Part shown: positions 1 to 9,290 of the stretch, piece after piece | Layout of the letters: every line of letters starts with the position of its first letter | Position numbering within the stretch: position 1 is the first letter of the stretch | From: Oceanibaculum indicum P24 | GTDB lineage: Bacteria > Pseudomonadota > Alphaproteobacteria > Oceanibaculales > Oceanibaculaceae | NCBI RefSeq assembly: GCF_000299935.1 | Contig: NZ_AMRL01000002.1 | Location: 62,001-126,000 of the forward strand | Length of the DNA: 64,000 nucleotides | Direction of reading: 5' to 3' | The notes under the pieces: model-generated | Told to the model about the DNA's origin: nothing | Database searches by the model: none | Seen by the model: the letters and a program-made list of their open reading frames with translations, nothing else | Program-made: the position numbers and the translations under genes

Positions 1-2
1 GC

Positions 3-1142
3 TTACTGGGTGCGGGGGGCGGCTTCCGCATCCGCCGGCAGGCGGCCCGCCTCGCGGTAGAAGCGCTCCGCACCCGGATGCAAAGGCACCGGCACGCCCT
101 CCAGCGCGCTTTCAAGCCGGATGAGTTTCCCGGCCGCATGGCCGCGATCCAGCGTGGCCCGCGAATTCTCGTGCCACAGCGCGCGGGTGATCTGATAGAC
201 GAGGTCCGCCTCGACCTCCGCCGAGACCAGCCACAGCGCGGCAACGGTCAGCGTCTCCGTGGCCGGCAGCCCCTCATAGGCCTCCGCCGGGATCGTGCCG
301 GCCTTGAAGAACGGGTAGTCCTTCAGCACCTTCTCCACCGCCGGGCCGGCCAGCGGCACGAGGCGCACCGGAATCCGGCCCGCCAGCTCGGCAATCGCCG
401 CGGCAGGGGCCCCGGCAATCAGGAACAGCGCATCGATCTCGCCCTCGACCAGCCGGTCAACCGAGGCACCCGGCTGCAGATAGACCGGTTTCACGCTCTT
501 TTCGGTCAGCCCATGCGCCTTCAGCAGGATCAGGCTGTCCACCAGCGTGCCCGAGCCTTTCTCGCCCAGCGAGACGCGCTTGCCGCGCAGATCCTTGATC
601 GTTTCGATACCGGAATCGGCGCGCACCACCAGATGCACCGTCTCGTGATACAGGCTGGCGATGGCGCGCAGCTTGTCGCCGCCCTTCTCGCCCTTGAAGA
701 TGCCGGTGCCGTTCAGCGCGGCATAGGCGATATCGGCCTGGCTGAGGCCGGATTCGACCTCGCCCCTGGCGATCTGCCGGACATTCTCCACCGAGCCGCC
801 GGTCGTCTTGGCCAGCGCGATCAGGCCGGGCACGCCACAGCTGCCGCCCCGGTCGCAGGGCCGCGCGCCGGGTGGGCTGCTGATCACATTGGCGATCGAG
901 GTCCCGATCGGGAAATAGGAGCCGCCGGTCGAGCCAGTGGCGATGCGGAAGAACTTGGCCTCCTGCGCCCGCACGGAATCGCCGGCACCGAACAGGAAGG
1001 CGCTGACCGCCAGTGTCACCAGACCGACGGCGAGCAGGCCGAGCAGTCCGAACCCGGTCAGCCGGAACACACGCGTCGAGACCCACCCGCGCGCGCTGCG
1101 GGGGCTGGCAATCGTCCGGTCGGTCTCTGGCATGCGGTCCAT
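3..1142 (-). CDS. TRAP transporter solute-binding protein, TAXI family
   Basis: Predicted periplasmic binding subunit of a TAXI-class TRAP transporter, which hands small organic solutes to a DctM-type permease. The 379-aa product has a hydrophobic stretch at about residues 29-51 and a possible cleavage site near VRAQ-E (residue 60), followed by the TAXI hallmark ATGSTGGSYFPIG. SQADIAY and RGKRVSLGEKGSGT blocks follow. Two cysteines in PCDRGGSCG may form a disulfide. GGAGAA lies 8 bases before the ATG at 1142; a longer reading from 1196 is possible but has no such site. The stop is at 3-5, so any permease partner is off the window. The substrate cannot be told from sequence. Confidence 0.88.
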   Translation of the reverse strand: MDRMPETDRTIASPRSARGWVSTRVFRLTGFGLLGLLAVGLVTLAVSAFLFGAGDSVRAQEAKFFRIATGSTGGSYFPIGTSIANVISSPPGARPCDRGGSCGVPGLIALAKTTGGSVENVRQIARGEVESGLSQADIAYAALNGTGIFKGEKGGDKLRAIASLYHETVHLVVRADSGIETIKDLRGKRVSLGEKGSGTLVDSLILLKAHGLTEKSVKPVYLQPGASVDRLVEGEIDALFLIAGAPAAAIAELAGRIPVRLVPLAGPAVEKVLKDYPFFKAGTIPAEAYEGLPATETLTVAALWLVSAEVEADLVYQITRALWHENSRATLDRGHAAGKLIRLESALEGVPVPLHPGAERFYREAGRLPADAEAAPRTQ

Positions 1143-1273
1143 AACGGGGGTTCTCCGTATCCTCGCCCCGGTGAAATGCCTCAACTGGCACAGCACGGGC
1201 TATGCCATTACACTTCCACTCCTTGACGAGGATATGGCGGGCTTCGATAAAAAAGGCTTAACAGAGAGACCAA

Positions 1274-1292
1274 TTGTCAGGAATGCTGACAA
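1274..1292. promoter_or_regulatory. perfect dyad upstream of the TAXI gene
   Basis: TTGTCAG and CTGACAA are perfect inverted repeats around a 5-base centre. They lie between the end of the MATE gene and the start of the TAXI gene, about 130 bases before the latter. A run of six A (T on the minus strand) at 1249-1254 is too far away for a standard terminator. It could be an operator for the TAXI gene or a weak terminator of the MATE gene. Confidence 0.35.
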
Positions 1293-1331
1293 AAGCCAGC
1301 CCGCTATCCGCGACAAAACGCCGCATCTTCT

Positions 1332-2759
1332 CTAAGCCTGTGTAATCGCTCGTTCGACGCGCGGGTAATAGAGCGCCATCGTCACCCCCCGCGCCACCTG
1401 GAAGCCCATGAAGGCGACCCACAGGCCGGTATTGCCCCAGAGCGGGATCAGCGCCTCCCCCAGCGCCACACACAGCGCCAGACAGGCGATCATCGCATTG
1501 CGCACTTCCACGGTGCGCGTGGCGCCCAGGAAGATACCGTCGAAGGTATAGCCCCAGACCGACAGCAGCGGCGCCGCAATGGCCCAGGGCAGCAGGGCAT
1601 AGGCGGCCAGCCGGACCGCCTCGATACCGGTCAGCACACGCACCAGCGCCGGCCCCACGGCCAGCCAGGCCAGCGCGAACAGCACGGCGAAGATCAGCGC
1701 CCACAGGAAACAGGTGCGCACCGCGCGGCGCACCTCCGCCCGGTCGCGGCTGCCGACGGCGCGACCGACCAGCACTTCGGCGGCATGGGCGAAGGCATCC
1801 AGCGCATAGGCCATGATCGACTGGAACTGCAGCATGATGGCGTTGGCGGCGAGCGTGATGTCGCCCATCGACGCGCCCTTGGCGGTGAAATAGCCGAAGG
1901 CGGTCAGCAGGCACAGCGTGCGGATGAAAATATCACGGTTCACCTTCACCATCTGCCTGAGCCGCACGGCATCGAGGATGAGGGCGCGGCGGAAACTGCC
2001 GCCCATTTCCGCCAGCAGCCGGCGCATGACGAGAAGGCCGAGCGCCAGCCCGGCATATTCGGCAATCACGCTGGCCGCCGCGACGCCCTCCACGCCCCAG
2101 CCGAAGCCCAGCACGAACAGCAGGTCGAGCACCAGGTTCACGAGGTTCATCGCGACCTGCATGAGCAGCGTCACCCGCGCCTTCTGCAGCGCCAGGAACC
2201 AGCCGATCAGCGCGAATTTGGCCAGCGCCGCCGGCGCCGACCAGATGCGGATCTCGAAATAGGCGGCGGCCTCGGCGCTGACATCGGCGCTGGCGTCGAT
2301 CGCCCACAGGGCCAGCGACAGGATCGGCACCTGCAGGGCGATGGCCGCCAGCCCCAGCGATCCTGCCAGCAGAAGCGCGCGCGCCAGGGTGGAACGCACC
2401 TCGTCGGTATCGCCGGCCCCGGCTGCCTGCGCCGCCAGGCCGGTCGTGCCCATGCGCAGGAAGCCGAAGCTCCAGAACAGATAGTTGAACACCAGCGCGC
2501 CGACCGCGACCGCACCGATATAGTGCGGCGAGGACAGATGCCCGACCACCGCCGTATCGACCACGCCGATCAGCGGCACGGTGATGTTGGACAGGATGAT
2601 CGGCCCGGCCAGCGCCCAGACGCGGCGGTTCATGTCGGTCGGGGCACCCGCGGGTTCTGGGTCTGGCTGGCGCATGCTGGCTGGGTCGCTGGCTGGCATC
2701 GGAAAGGGCCGTGATCCTACGCCGGGGGAGACCGGTCCGCCTAGCGCCGACATCAGCAT
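1332..2759 (-). CDS. MATE family efflux transporter (DinF-like)
   Basis: Inner-membrane multidrug or metabolite exporter of the MATE fold, normally driven by a proton or sodium gradient. The 475-aa product is hydrophobic throughout with about twelve segments. It carries the typical first-helix region PIILSNITVPLIGVVDTAVV and the matching second-half region around residues 270-330, as in DinF-type members. The N-terminus is uncertain. The longest reading starts at 2759 after CGGGGCG, but family alignment really begins at MNRRVWALAGP, whose Met is at 2633 without a clear ribosome site. The gene points away from trkH at 2850. Substrate unknown. Confidence 0.85.
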   Translation of the reverse strand: MLMSALGGPVSPGVGSRPFPMPASDPASMRQPDPEPAGAPTDMNRRVWALAGPIILSNITVPLIGVVDTAVVGHLSSPHYIGAVAVGALVFNYLFWSFGFLRMGTTGLAAQAAGAGDTDEVRSTLARALLLAGSLGLAAIALQVPILSLALWAIDASADVSAEAAAYFEIRIWSAPAALAKFALIGWFLALQKARVTLLMQVAMNLVNLVLDLLFVLGFGWGVEGVAAASVIAEYAGLALGLLVMRRLLAEMGGSFRRALILDAVRLRQMVKVNRDIFIRTLCLLTAFGYFTAKGASMGDITLAANAIMLQFQSIMAYALDAFAHAAEVLVGRAVGSRDRAEVRRAVRTCFLWALIFAVLFALAWLAVGPALVRVLTGIEAVRLAAYALLPWAIAAPLLSVWGYTFDGIFLGATRTVEVRNAMIACLALCVALGEALIPLWGNTGLWVAFMGFQVARGVTMALYYPRVERAITQA

Positions 2760-2849
2760 CGCCCCGGTACGACTGCGCTACAGGCTTGCAATCTCCAGCG
2801 GACAGGCGGATGCTCCCGCCGCTTCGGGATCACTGCCGGGTCTGGACTC

Positions 2850-4310
2850 TTGTCCCCTGCTCTCAATCTGCGTCCCATCCTGTTCGTGCTGGGCTGGCTG
2901 CTGACGGTTCTGGGCGCCGCCATGCTGATTCCCGTTATCGTCGATCTGGCGGACGGCAACAGGGACTGGACCAGCTTCCTCGCCTCCGCCGTCATCACCG
3001 GCTTCGTCGGGGTCAGCCTCGTGCTGACCACGCGCGGCATGCCGCTGGTGCTACGTCGGCAGCAGGCCTTCCTGCTGACCACACTGGCCTGGGTGACCAG
3101 CGCCTTCTTCTCGGCGCTGCCCTTCATGCTGTCGGACTACCGCCTGGACCTGGCCGACGCGCTGTTCGAGACGGTATCCGGCCTGACCACCACCGGCTCC
3201 ACGGTGATGACCGGGCTGGACGAGGCACCGCCGGGCCTGTTGCTTTGGCGCTCCCTGCTGCAATGGATGGGCGGCATCGGGATCATCGGCATGAGCATGG
3301 TGATCTTCCCGTTCCTGCGCATCGGCGGCATGCAGCTGTTCAAAACCGAATCCTCCGATACCTCCTCGGAGAAGATCCTGCCCTCGGTCGGACGTCTTGG
3401 CATCGCCATCGGCCTGGTCTATCTGGGCCTGACGGTCCTGTGCCTGCTGGCCTACTGGGCCGCCGGGATGAGCGGCTTCGATGCGGTGAACCACGCCATG
3501 ACGACGCTGTCCACCGGCGGCTATTCCACCCATGACAGCTCCTTCGGTTATTTCGAGGAAGTGTCGATCCACTGGATCGCCGTGATCTTCATGGCCGCCG
3601 GCGCGCTGCCCTTCGCGCTCTATATCGGCGCCATCATGGGCAAGCCGACGCTGCTGCTGCGCGACCGGCAGGTCCGTGCCTTTCTGCTGTTCCTGGTGTT
3701 GGTCTGCCTGTCCATCGCGCTGTGGCTGACAGCGACCCAGGACATACCCTTCGACGAGGCGCTGACCCTGGCCAGCTTCAACGTCACCTCGGTCGTCACC
3801 ACCACCGGCTTCGCGTCCGACGATTATTCGCTGTGGGGCGGCTATGTCGTGGTGTTCATGTTCCTGCTGATGACCGTGGGCGGCTGCACCGGCTCCACCA
3901 CCGGCGGCATCAAGATGTTCCGCCTCGACATTGCGGTGAAGCTGTTCGGCAGCTATGTGCGCAGCCTGATCCTGCCGCACAGCGTGAATGTGCCGTTCTA
4001 TCGCGGCACGCCGATCACCGACGATCTGGCGCGCGCCGTGCTGCTGTACATCTTCATGTTCGCGGCCAGCTGCGTGGCCCTGTCGGTGGCGCTGACCTTG
4101 TTCGGGCTGGATGCGCTGACCGCCTCCACCGCCGCCATCCAGGCCATCGGCAATGTCGGCCCCGGCCTCGGCCCGGTGGTCGGCCCGGCGGGCAATTTCG
4201 CCACCATCCCGGATGGCGCGAAATGGCTGCTGTCCTTCGGCATGCTGCTGGGGCGGCTGGAGTTCTTCACCGTGCTGGTGCTGTTCAGCCGGCGTTTCTG
4301 GGTCGCCTGA
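2850..4310 (+). CDS. trkH: TrkH-type potassium uptake protein
   Basis: Membrane channel subunit of the Trk potassium uptake system. The 486-aa protein shows the fourfold pore pattern of the family: TVSGLTTTGSTVMTG, TLSTGGYSTHDSS, TTTGFASDDYS and GNVGPGLGPV, each with the filter glycine. Length is normal. The best start is TTG at 2850, giving the usual N-terminus that continues RPILFVLGWLL; no in-frame ATG precedes it. TrkH channels normally need a TrkA NAD-binding gating subunit, but no trkA is found in this window. The next gene (4420) encodes a permease carrying TrkA C-terminal-like domains, 110 bases downstream on the same strand. Confidence 0.92.
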   Translation: MSPALNLRPILFVLGWLLTVLGAAMLIPVIVDLADGNRDWTSFLASAVITGFVGVSLVLTTRGMPLVLRRQQAFLLTTLAWVTSAFFSALPFMLSDYRLDLADALFETVSGLTTTGSTVMTGLDEAPPGLLLWRSLLQWMGGIGIIGMSMVIFPFLRIGGMQLFKTESSDTSSEKILPSVGRLGIAIGLVYLGLTVLCLLAYWAAGMSGFDAVNHAMTTLSTGGYSTHDSSFGYFEEVSIHWIAVIFMAAGALPFALYIGAIMGKPTLLLRDRQVRAFLLFLVLVCLSIALWLTATQDIPFDEALTLASFNVTSVVTTTGFASDDYSLWGGYVVVFMFLLMTVGGCTGSTTGGIKMFRLDIAVKLFGSYVRSLILPHSVNVPFYRGTPITDDLARAVLLYIFMFAASCVALSVALTLFGLDALTASTAAIQAIGNVGPGLGPVVGPAGNFATIPDGAKWLLSFGMLLGRLEFFTVLVLFSRRFWVA

Positions 4311-4419
4311 CGGCAACCGACCGCCCGCCTTCTTCGTTTCACTCATTCCCGCGCCCATTGCGCCCGCGACCGCGAGGCCGCACCATGATTGCTGTACAAC
4401 CCGGAAGGACGCACGCCTC

Positions 4420-6240
4420 ATGACCTTCGACGTCACGAGCATCTTCATCCTGCTGACCGTGGTGATGGCGCTGTTCATCTGGGGCCGCTGGCGCTTCGAT
4501 ATCGTCGCCTTCGCGGCGCTGATGGTGGCGACGGTGCTGGGGCTGGTACCGGCGGACGAGGCCTTCATGGGCTTCGGCCATCCGGCCACCGTGACCGTGG
4601 CTGCCGTGCTGATCATTAGCCGTGCTCTGTCCAATTCCGGCGTGGTGGACATGCTGACCAATGCGATCCAGCCGGCGACGCGCACCAACGTCACCCATAT
4701 CTCCGCCTTCTCCGGGCTGGCGGCGCTGCTGTCGGCAATGATGAACAATGTCGGCGCGCTGGCCCTGATGATGCCGGCGGCCATCCAGTCGGCCCTAAAC
4801 GCCAAGCGATCCCCGGCGACGATCCTGATGCCACTCTCCTTCGCCTCGATCCTGGGCGGGCTGGTGACGCTGATCGGCACGCCGCCCAACATCATCATCG
4901 CCACCTACAGAGCTGACAGCGGCGACGGTCCCTTCACCATGTTCGACTTCACGCCGGTGGGCGGGCTGGTGGCATTGGCCGGCATTGCCTTTGTCGCCAC
5001 AATCGGCTGGCGGCTGATCCCGAAGGAAAGGCGGTCCGCAGCCAGTTCGATGGACCTGTTTGACATTGAAAATTACGTTGCCGAAATGAATGTCGGCGAG
5101 AAGTCGAAAGTGGTTGGCCGCAGCTTCCAGGAGCTGGAAAAGGATATCGAGGAGATCGACGCCATCCTGATCGGGCTGGCGCGCGGCAACCGGTTCGTGC
5201 TGGCCGCCCGGCGCGACGAGGTGCTGCATGCCGGCGACGTGCTGCTGGTCGAGGCCGCGCCCGACGCCATCGGCAAGGTCGCTGACGCCCTGAAGCTGAC
5301 CCTGCCGGGCACGCCGGAAGATGAAGAGGAAAAGGAAGAGGTTGAGGGCGAGAAGGCACCACGCGAAGATCGGCTGCGCCGCCAGGACATGACGCTGGTG
5401 GAGGCGGTTGTGGCGCAGGATTCACCGCTGATCGGCCAGACCCCCGCCTCCATGCGCATGCGCCGCCGGTTCAGCGTCAATCTGCTGGCGGTCTCCCGGC
5501 AGGGCCGACCCTATCGCGGGCGGCTGCGCTCCTTCCGGTTCCAGGTCGGCGACGTGCTGCTGCTGCAGGGCGAAAGCGACCGGCTGCCCGACATTGTGCA
5601 GCAGCTGGGCGGTCTGCCGCTGGCGCCACGCAAGCTGCAAGGCGGCAGCCGGCGGCTGGCGCTGCTGACGGTCGGCCTGTTCGCCGGTGCCGTTGCTGCC
5701 GCCGCTGTCGGGCTGATCGGCTTGCCCGTCGCCTTCGGCATTGCAGCGCTGGCTATGGTGGCCTTCGGCGCGGTCCGGCCGCGGGAGATCTATGAGAGCG
5801 TGGACTGGCCGATCATCGTGCTGCTGGGCGCGATGATCCCCATCGGCACCGCGATGGAAACAAGCGGCGCGGCGGAATTGCTGGCGGAATGGCTGATCCA
5901 TGCCACTTTCGGCGCGCCCGCGGTGGTGACCCTGACGCTGTTGATGGTGCTGACCATGTGCCTCAGCGACATCATGAACAATGCCGCGACCGCGCTGGTG
6001 ATGGCGCCGATCAGCGTCAGCGTCGCGCAGGCGCTGGACGTCAATCCCGACCCGTTCCTGATGGCGGTGGCGATTGCCGCTTCCTGCGCCTTCCTGACTC
6101 CCATCGGCCATCAGAACAACGCGCTGATCCTGGGCCCCGGCGGATACAAGTTCAGCGATTACTGGCGCATGGGCCTGCCGCTGGAAGTGCTGATCCTTAT
6201 CGTGTCGATTCCGGCGCTGCTGTTCTTCTGGCCGCTGTGA
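4420..6240 (+). CDS. SLC13 (DASS) family permease with two RCK_C domains
   Basis: Predicted sodium- or proton-coupled anion transporter, 606 aa, with two membrane halves (about residues 1-205 and 410-606) around a soluble middle. Each half has the family signature: MMNNVGALALMMP plus IGTPPNII in the first, and DIMNNAATALVM plus TPIGHQNNALILGPGGY in the second. The middle holds two TrkA C-terminal (RCK_C) domains at about 216-288 and 324-407. They are joined by an acidic linker rich in Glu (about 297-320). RCK_C domains bind small ligands and gate transporters. The start is ATG 4420 behind GGAAGGA; earlier in-frame codons run back into trkH. The transported anion (sulfate, dicarboxylate or other) is unresolved. 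Confidence 0.87.
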   Translation: MTFDVTSIFILLTVVMALFIWGRWRFDIVAFAALMVATVLGLVPADEAFMGFGHPATVTVAAVLIISRALSNSGVVDMLTNAIQPATRTNVTHISAFSGLAALLSAMMNNVGALALMMPAAIQSALNAKRSPATILMPLSFASILGGLVTLIGTPPNIIIATYRADSGDGPFTMFDFTPVGGLVALAGIAFVATIGWRLIPKERRSAASSMDLFDIENYVAEMNVGEKSKVVGRSFQELEKDIEEIDAILIGLARGNRFVLAARRDEVLHAGDVLLVEAAPDAIGKVADALKLTLPGTPEDEEEKEEVEGEKAPREDRLRRQDMTLVEAVVAQDSPLIGQTPASMRMRRRFSVNLLAVSRQGRPYRGRLRSFRFQVGDVLLLQGESDRLPDIVQQLGGLPLAPRKLQGGSRRLALLTVGLFAGAVAAAAVGLIGLPVAFGIAALAMVAFGAVRPREIYESVDWPIIVLLGAMIPIGTAMETSGAAELLAEWLIHATFGAPAVVTLTLLMVLTMCLSDIMNNAATALVMAPISVSVAQALDVNPDPFLMAVAIAASCAFLTPIGHQNNALILGPGGYKFSDYWRMGLPLEVLILIVSIPALLFFWPL

Positions 6241-6303
6241 GGGGGAAGTTCTCTTTCGCCCTGAGAAACCCGCTTCAGCAGGCGTCAGCAAAGGACAAAG
6301 AAA

Positions 6304-6454
6304 AACCCTCTCCCCTTGCGGGAGAGGGTGCGAGCGTCAGCGAGCGGGTGAGGGGGCGGCTCCGCCCATGCAATCACCCCTCACCCAGCATCGCCTAATC
6401 TCGCCGCTGGCTCGATAAGGCGGATGCATCCCTCTCCCGCAAGGGGAGAGGGTT
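6304..6454. repeat. nested palindromic intergenic element
   Basis: The 220-base gap between two convergent genes holds a large dyad. The outer arms, 6304-6328 and 6430-6454, are exact 25-base inverted repeats, and each arm is itself a near-palindrome (CCCTCTCCCCTTGCGGGAGAGGG). Inside, GGGTGAGGGG (6346-6355) pairs with CCCCTCACCC (6377-6386). The layout matches dispersed REP/BIME-like elements common in GC-rich proteobacteria. In either direction it could also end transcription of the flanking genes. Confidence 0.75.
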
Positions 6455-6460
6455 CTATGC

Positions 6461-7867
6461 TCAGATGTGGATGGGTCGGCCGTGGACCGCCAGCGCCGCT
6501 TCCTTCACCGCCTCGTTTAGCGTCGGGTGGCCGTGGCAGGTCATGGCGATGTCCTCGGCGGAAGCGCCGAAGGCCATGGCGGTGGCGACCTCATGGATCA
6601 GCGTGCCGGCCTCGGCGCCCAGTATGTGGCAGCCCAGCACCCGGTCGGTCTTCGCGTCGGCCAGGATCTTCACCAGACCGTCGGTCATGTTCATGGCGCG
6701 CGCGCGGCCATTGGCCGTGAAGGGGAACTTGCCGACCTTGTAGTCGATTTTGGCCGCCTTCAGCTCCTCCTCGGTCTTGCCGATGGAGGCGACTTCCGGC
6801 CAGGTATAGACGATGCCCGGTACGAGGTCGTAATCCACATGGGCGGCCTCGCCGGCCATGATCTCGACGGCGGCGATGCCGTCCTCCTCCGCCTTGTGCG
6901 CCAGCATCGGCCCCGGAATCGCATCGCCGATGGCGTAGATGCCGTTCACGCTGGTCTGGTAATCCTCATCGACCTGGATGAAGCCGCGCTTGTCCATCGC
7001 CACGCCGAGCTTGTCGAGGCCGAGGCCCTGGGTGTAGGGGCGGCGGCCGATGGCGACCAGGACCACATCGGCCTTCAGTTCCTCGGCCTTGCCGCCGGCA
7101 GCGGGCTCGACCGTCAGGGTGACGCCGGTCTTCGCCTTCTTGGCGCCGGTAACCTTGCTGCCCAGCATGAACTTGAAGCCCTGCTTGGTCAGCACGCGCT
7201 GGAACTGCTTGCCGATATCGCCATCCATGGTGGGGACGATGCGGTCGAGGAATTCGACAACGGTCACCTCGGCACCGAGACGGCGCCAGACCGAGCCCAT
7301 CTCCAGCCCGATCACGCCGCCGCCGATGACCACCAGGTGCTTCGGCACGCTGGTGAGGTCCAGCGCCCCGGTGGAGGTGACGATCTGCTTTTCGTCGATC
7401 TCCACACCCGGCAGCGGGGTCGATTCCGAACCGGTGGCGATCAGGATCTTGCCGGCCTTCAGCGTGCGGGTCTTGCCGTCGTCCGCCGTCACCAGCACCT
7501 CGCCGGCCTTCGGGATGGAACCGGTACCGACGACCTGCTCGATCTTGTTCTTCTTGAACAGGAAGGCGACGCCATTGACGTTGGAGGCAACGACACCGTC
7601 CTTGTGCGCCATCATCTGCGTCATGTTCAGCTTCGGCTTGCCGACATCGACGCCGAAGGCAGCAAGCCCGTCTACCGCCTCGTGATACTTCTCCGAGGCG
7701 GCCAGCAGGGCCTTGGACGGGATACAGCCGATATTCAGGCAGGTGCCGCCCAGCGTGGCGCGCTTCTCCACGCAGGCGACCTTCATGCCGAGCTGTGCGG
7801 CGCGGATTGCCGCCACATAGCCGCCGGGGCCGCTGCCGATCACCACAAGGTCGAAGCTGTCAGCCAT
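6461..7867 (-). CDS. lpd: dihydrolipoyl dehydrogenase (E3)
   Basis: Reoxidises dihydrolipoyl groups on 2-oxoacid dehydrogenase complexes using FAD and NAD+. The 468-aa protein has the FAD site GSGPGG (11-16) and the redox disulfide C43/C48 in GGTCLNIGCIPSK. It also has an NAD-binding GGGVIGLEMG, the second FAD motif GIYAIGDAI, and the C-terminal catalytic HGHPTLNE. It is the last gene of the sucCD-sucA-odhB-lpd set, starting 29 bases after odhB, so it most likely serves the 2-oxoglutarate dehydrogenase complex. E3 can be shared with other complexes. The downstream gap holds a palindromic element. Confidence 0.97.
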   Translation of the reverse strand: MADSFDLVVIGSGPGGYVAAIRAAQLGMKVACVEKRATLGGTCLNIGCIPSKALLAASEKYHEAVDGLAAFGVDVGKPKLNMTQMMAHKDGVVASNVNGVAFLFKKNKIEQVVGTGSIPKAGEVLVTADDGKTRTLKAGKILIATGSESTPLPGVEIDEKQIVTSTGALDLTSVPKHLVVIGGGVIGLEMGSVWRRLGAEVTVVEFLDRIVPTMDGDIGKQFQRVLTKQGFKFMLGSKVTGAKKAKTGVTLTVEPAAGGKAEELKADVVLVAIGRRPYTQGLGLDKLGVAMDKRGFIQVDEDYQTSVNGIYAIGDAIPGPMLAHKAEEDGIAAVEIMAGEAAHVDYDLVPGIVYTWPEVASIGKTEEELKAAKIDYKVGKFPFTANGRARAMNMTDGLVKILADAKTDRVLGCHILGAEAGTLIHEVATAMAFGASAEDIAMTCHGHPTLNEAVKEAALAVHGRPIHI

Positions 7868-7896
7868 GATGGTTCCTTAAGAGTTCCGTAAGCCGA

Positions 7897-9195
7897 TTAC
7901 ATGTCCAGCAGCAGGCGCTGCGGGTCTTCCACGGCATCCTTCAGGCGCACCAGGAAGGTGACCGCCTCGCGGCCGTCGATGATGCGGTGGTCATAGCTGA
8001 GCGCCACATACATCATCGGCCGGATCTCGACCTTGTCGCCGATCGCCATCGGGCGCTTCTGGATCTTGTGCATGCCCAGGATGCCAGACTGCGGCGGGTT
8101 CAGGATCGGCGTGGACATCAGCGAGCCATAGACGCCGCCATTGGAGATGGTGAAGGTGCCGCCCGACATGTCCTCCAGCGACAGCTTGCCGTCGCGGGCC
8201 TTCACGCCCAGCTCGTTGATCGCCTTCTCGACACCGGCGAAGGACAGGTGATCCGCCCCGCGCAGCACCGGCACCACCAGACCCTGCGGCGTGCCGACGG
8301 CAACGCCGATGTCGTAGTAGTTCTTGTAGATGATGTCGTCGCCGTCGATCTCGGCATTCACCGCCGGCAGCTCCTTCAGCGCGGCGATGGCGGCCTTCAC
8401 GAAGAAGGACATGAAGCCCAGCTTCACGCCGTGCTTCTTCTCGAACTCGTCCTTGAACTGGTTGCGCAGCGCCATGACGTTCGTCATGTCGATCTCGTTG
8501 AAGGTGGTCAGCATCGCCGCCGTGTTCTGCGCCTCCTTCAGGCGCTGGGCGATACGCTGGCGCAGGCGCGTCATGCGCACCCGCTCCTCATCCTCACGGT
8601 CGGTGCGCGGGGCCTTCGGGGCCGCCGGGGCAGCGCCGCTGGCAGCCGGGGCGCCATAGGTCACCTTGGCGGTGCCGGCCTCGATGGCCTTCTGCACATC
8701 TTCCTTCACCAGGCGGCCATCTTTGCCGGAGGCTTGAATCTTGCGCGGATCGAGATTGTGCTCGTCGATCAGCTTCTTCACCGCAGGCGACAGCACCTTG
8801 TCGTAGGTGGCAGACGCCGGAGCGGCAGCAGCCGGGGCCGGGGCAGGTGCCGGCTTCGGCGCGGCGGGAGCCGCCGCAGGCGCGGGAGCTGCCTTGGCCT
8901 CTTCCTTCTTCGGCTCTTCCTTGGCAGCCGGCTTGCCGGCGGCAGGAGCGGCGGTCGCCTTCTCGTCGATGGTGCCGAGCAGGGCGCCGACCTCGACATT
9001 GGCGCCTTCTTTCACGGCGATTTCGGCCAGCACGCCGGCGGCGGAGGCGTTCACCTCCAGCGTCACCTTGTCGGTCTCAAGCTCGACCAGCGGCTCGTCC
9101 ATGGCGACGGCGTCGCCCACCTTCTTCATCCATTTGGCGACAGTCGCCTCGGTGACCGATTCGCCCAGCGTCGGAACCTTGATTTCGGTGGCCAT
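7897..9195 (-). CDS. odhB: dihydrolipoyllysine-residue succinyltransferase (E2o)
   Basis: E2 core of the 2-oxoglutarate dehydrogenase complex, moving the succinyl group from lipoyl to CoA. The 432-aa protein has one lipoyl domain (residues about 2-77) with the modified Lys43 in [12 protein letters not shown] long Ala/Pro/Lys hinge follows, then a peripheral-subunit binding domain (about 133-170) and a catalytic domain ending with [12 protein letters not shown], the acyltransferase His/Asp motif. A single lipoyl domain and its place after sucA favour the succinyl over the acetyl enzyme. The ATG at 9195 gives the standard [14 protein letters not shown] start. Confidence 0.97.
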   Translation of the reverse strand: MATEIKVPTLGESVTEATVAKWMKKVGDAVAMDEPLVELETDKVTLEVNASAAGVLAEIAVKEGANVEVGALLGTIDEKATAAPAAGKPAAKEEPKKEEAKAAPAPAAAPAAPKPAPAPAPAAAAPASATYDKVLSPAVKKLIDEHNLDPRKIQASGKDGRLVKEDVQKAIEAGTAKVTYGAPAASGAAPAAPKAPRTDREDEERVRMTRLRQRIAQRLKEAQNTAAMLTTFNEIDMTNVMALRNQFKDEFEKKHGVKLGFMSFFVKAAIAALKELPAVNAEIDGDDIIYKNYYDIGVAVGTPQGLVVPVLRGADHLSFAGVEKAINELGVKARDGKLSLEDMSGGTFTISNGGVYGSLMSTPILNPPQSGILGMHKIQKRPMAIGDKVEIRPMMYVALSYDHRIIDGREAVTFLVRLKDAVEDPQRLLLDM

Positions 9196-9214
9196 GCCTT
9201 CTCCGCTTCGTTGG

Positions 9215-9242
9215 CCGGCCCCTCCATGTGGGAGAGGGCCGG
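9215..9242 (-). promoter_or_regulatory. intercistronic hairpin between sucA and odhB
   Basis: CCGGCCCCTCC pairs with GGAGAGGGCCGG, an 11-bp stem with one bulged A and a 5-base loop. It lies in the 95-base gap between sucA and odhB. No T-run follows on the minus strand, so a role as an mRNA stability or processing hairpin, or partial attenuator, is more likely than full termination. Confidence 0.45.
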
Positions 9243-9290
9243 TTTGCCTGTCCTGCGGCGCCTATCTGACGCCGATACCCGTTGCGCCGG

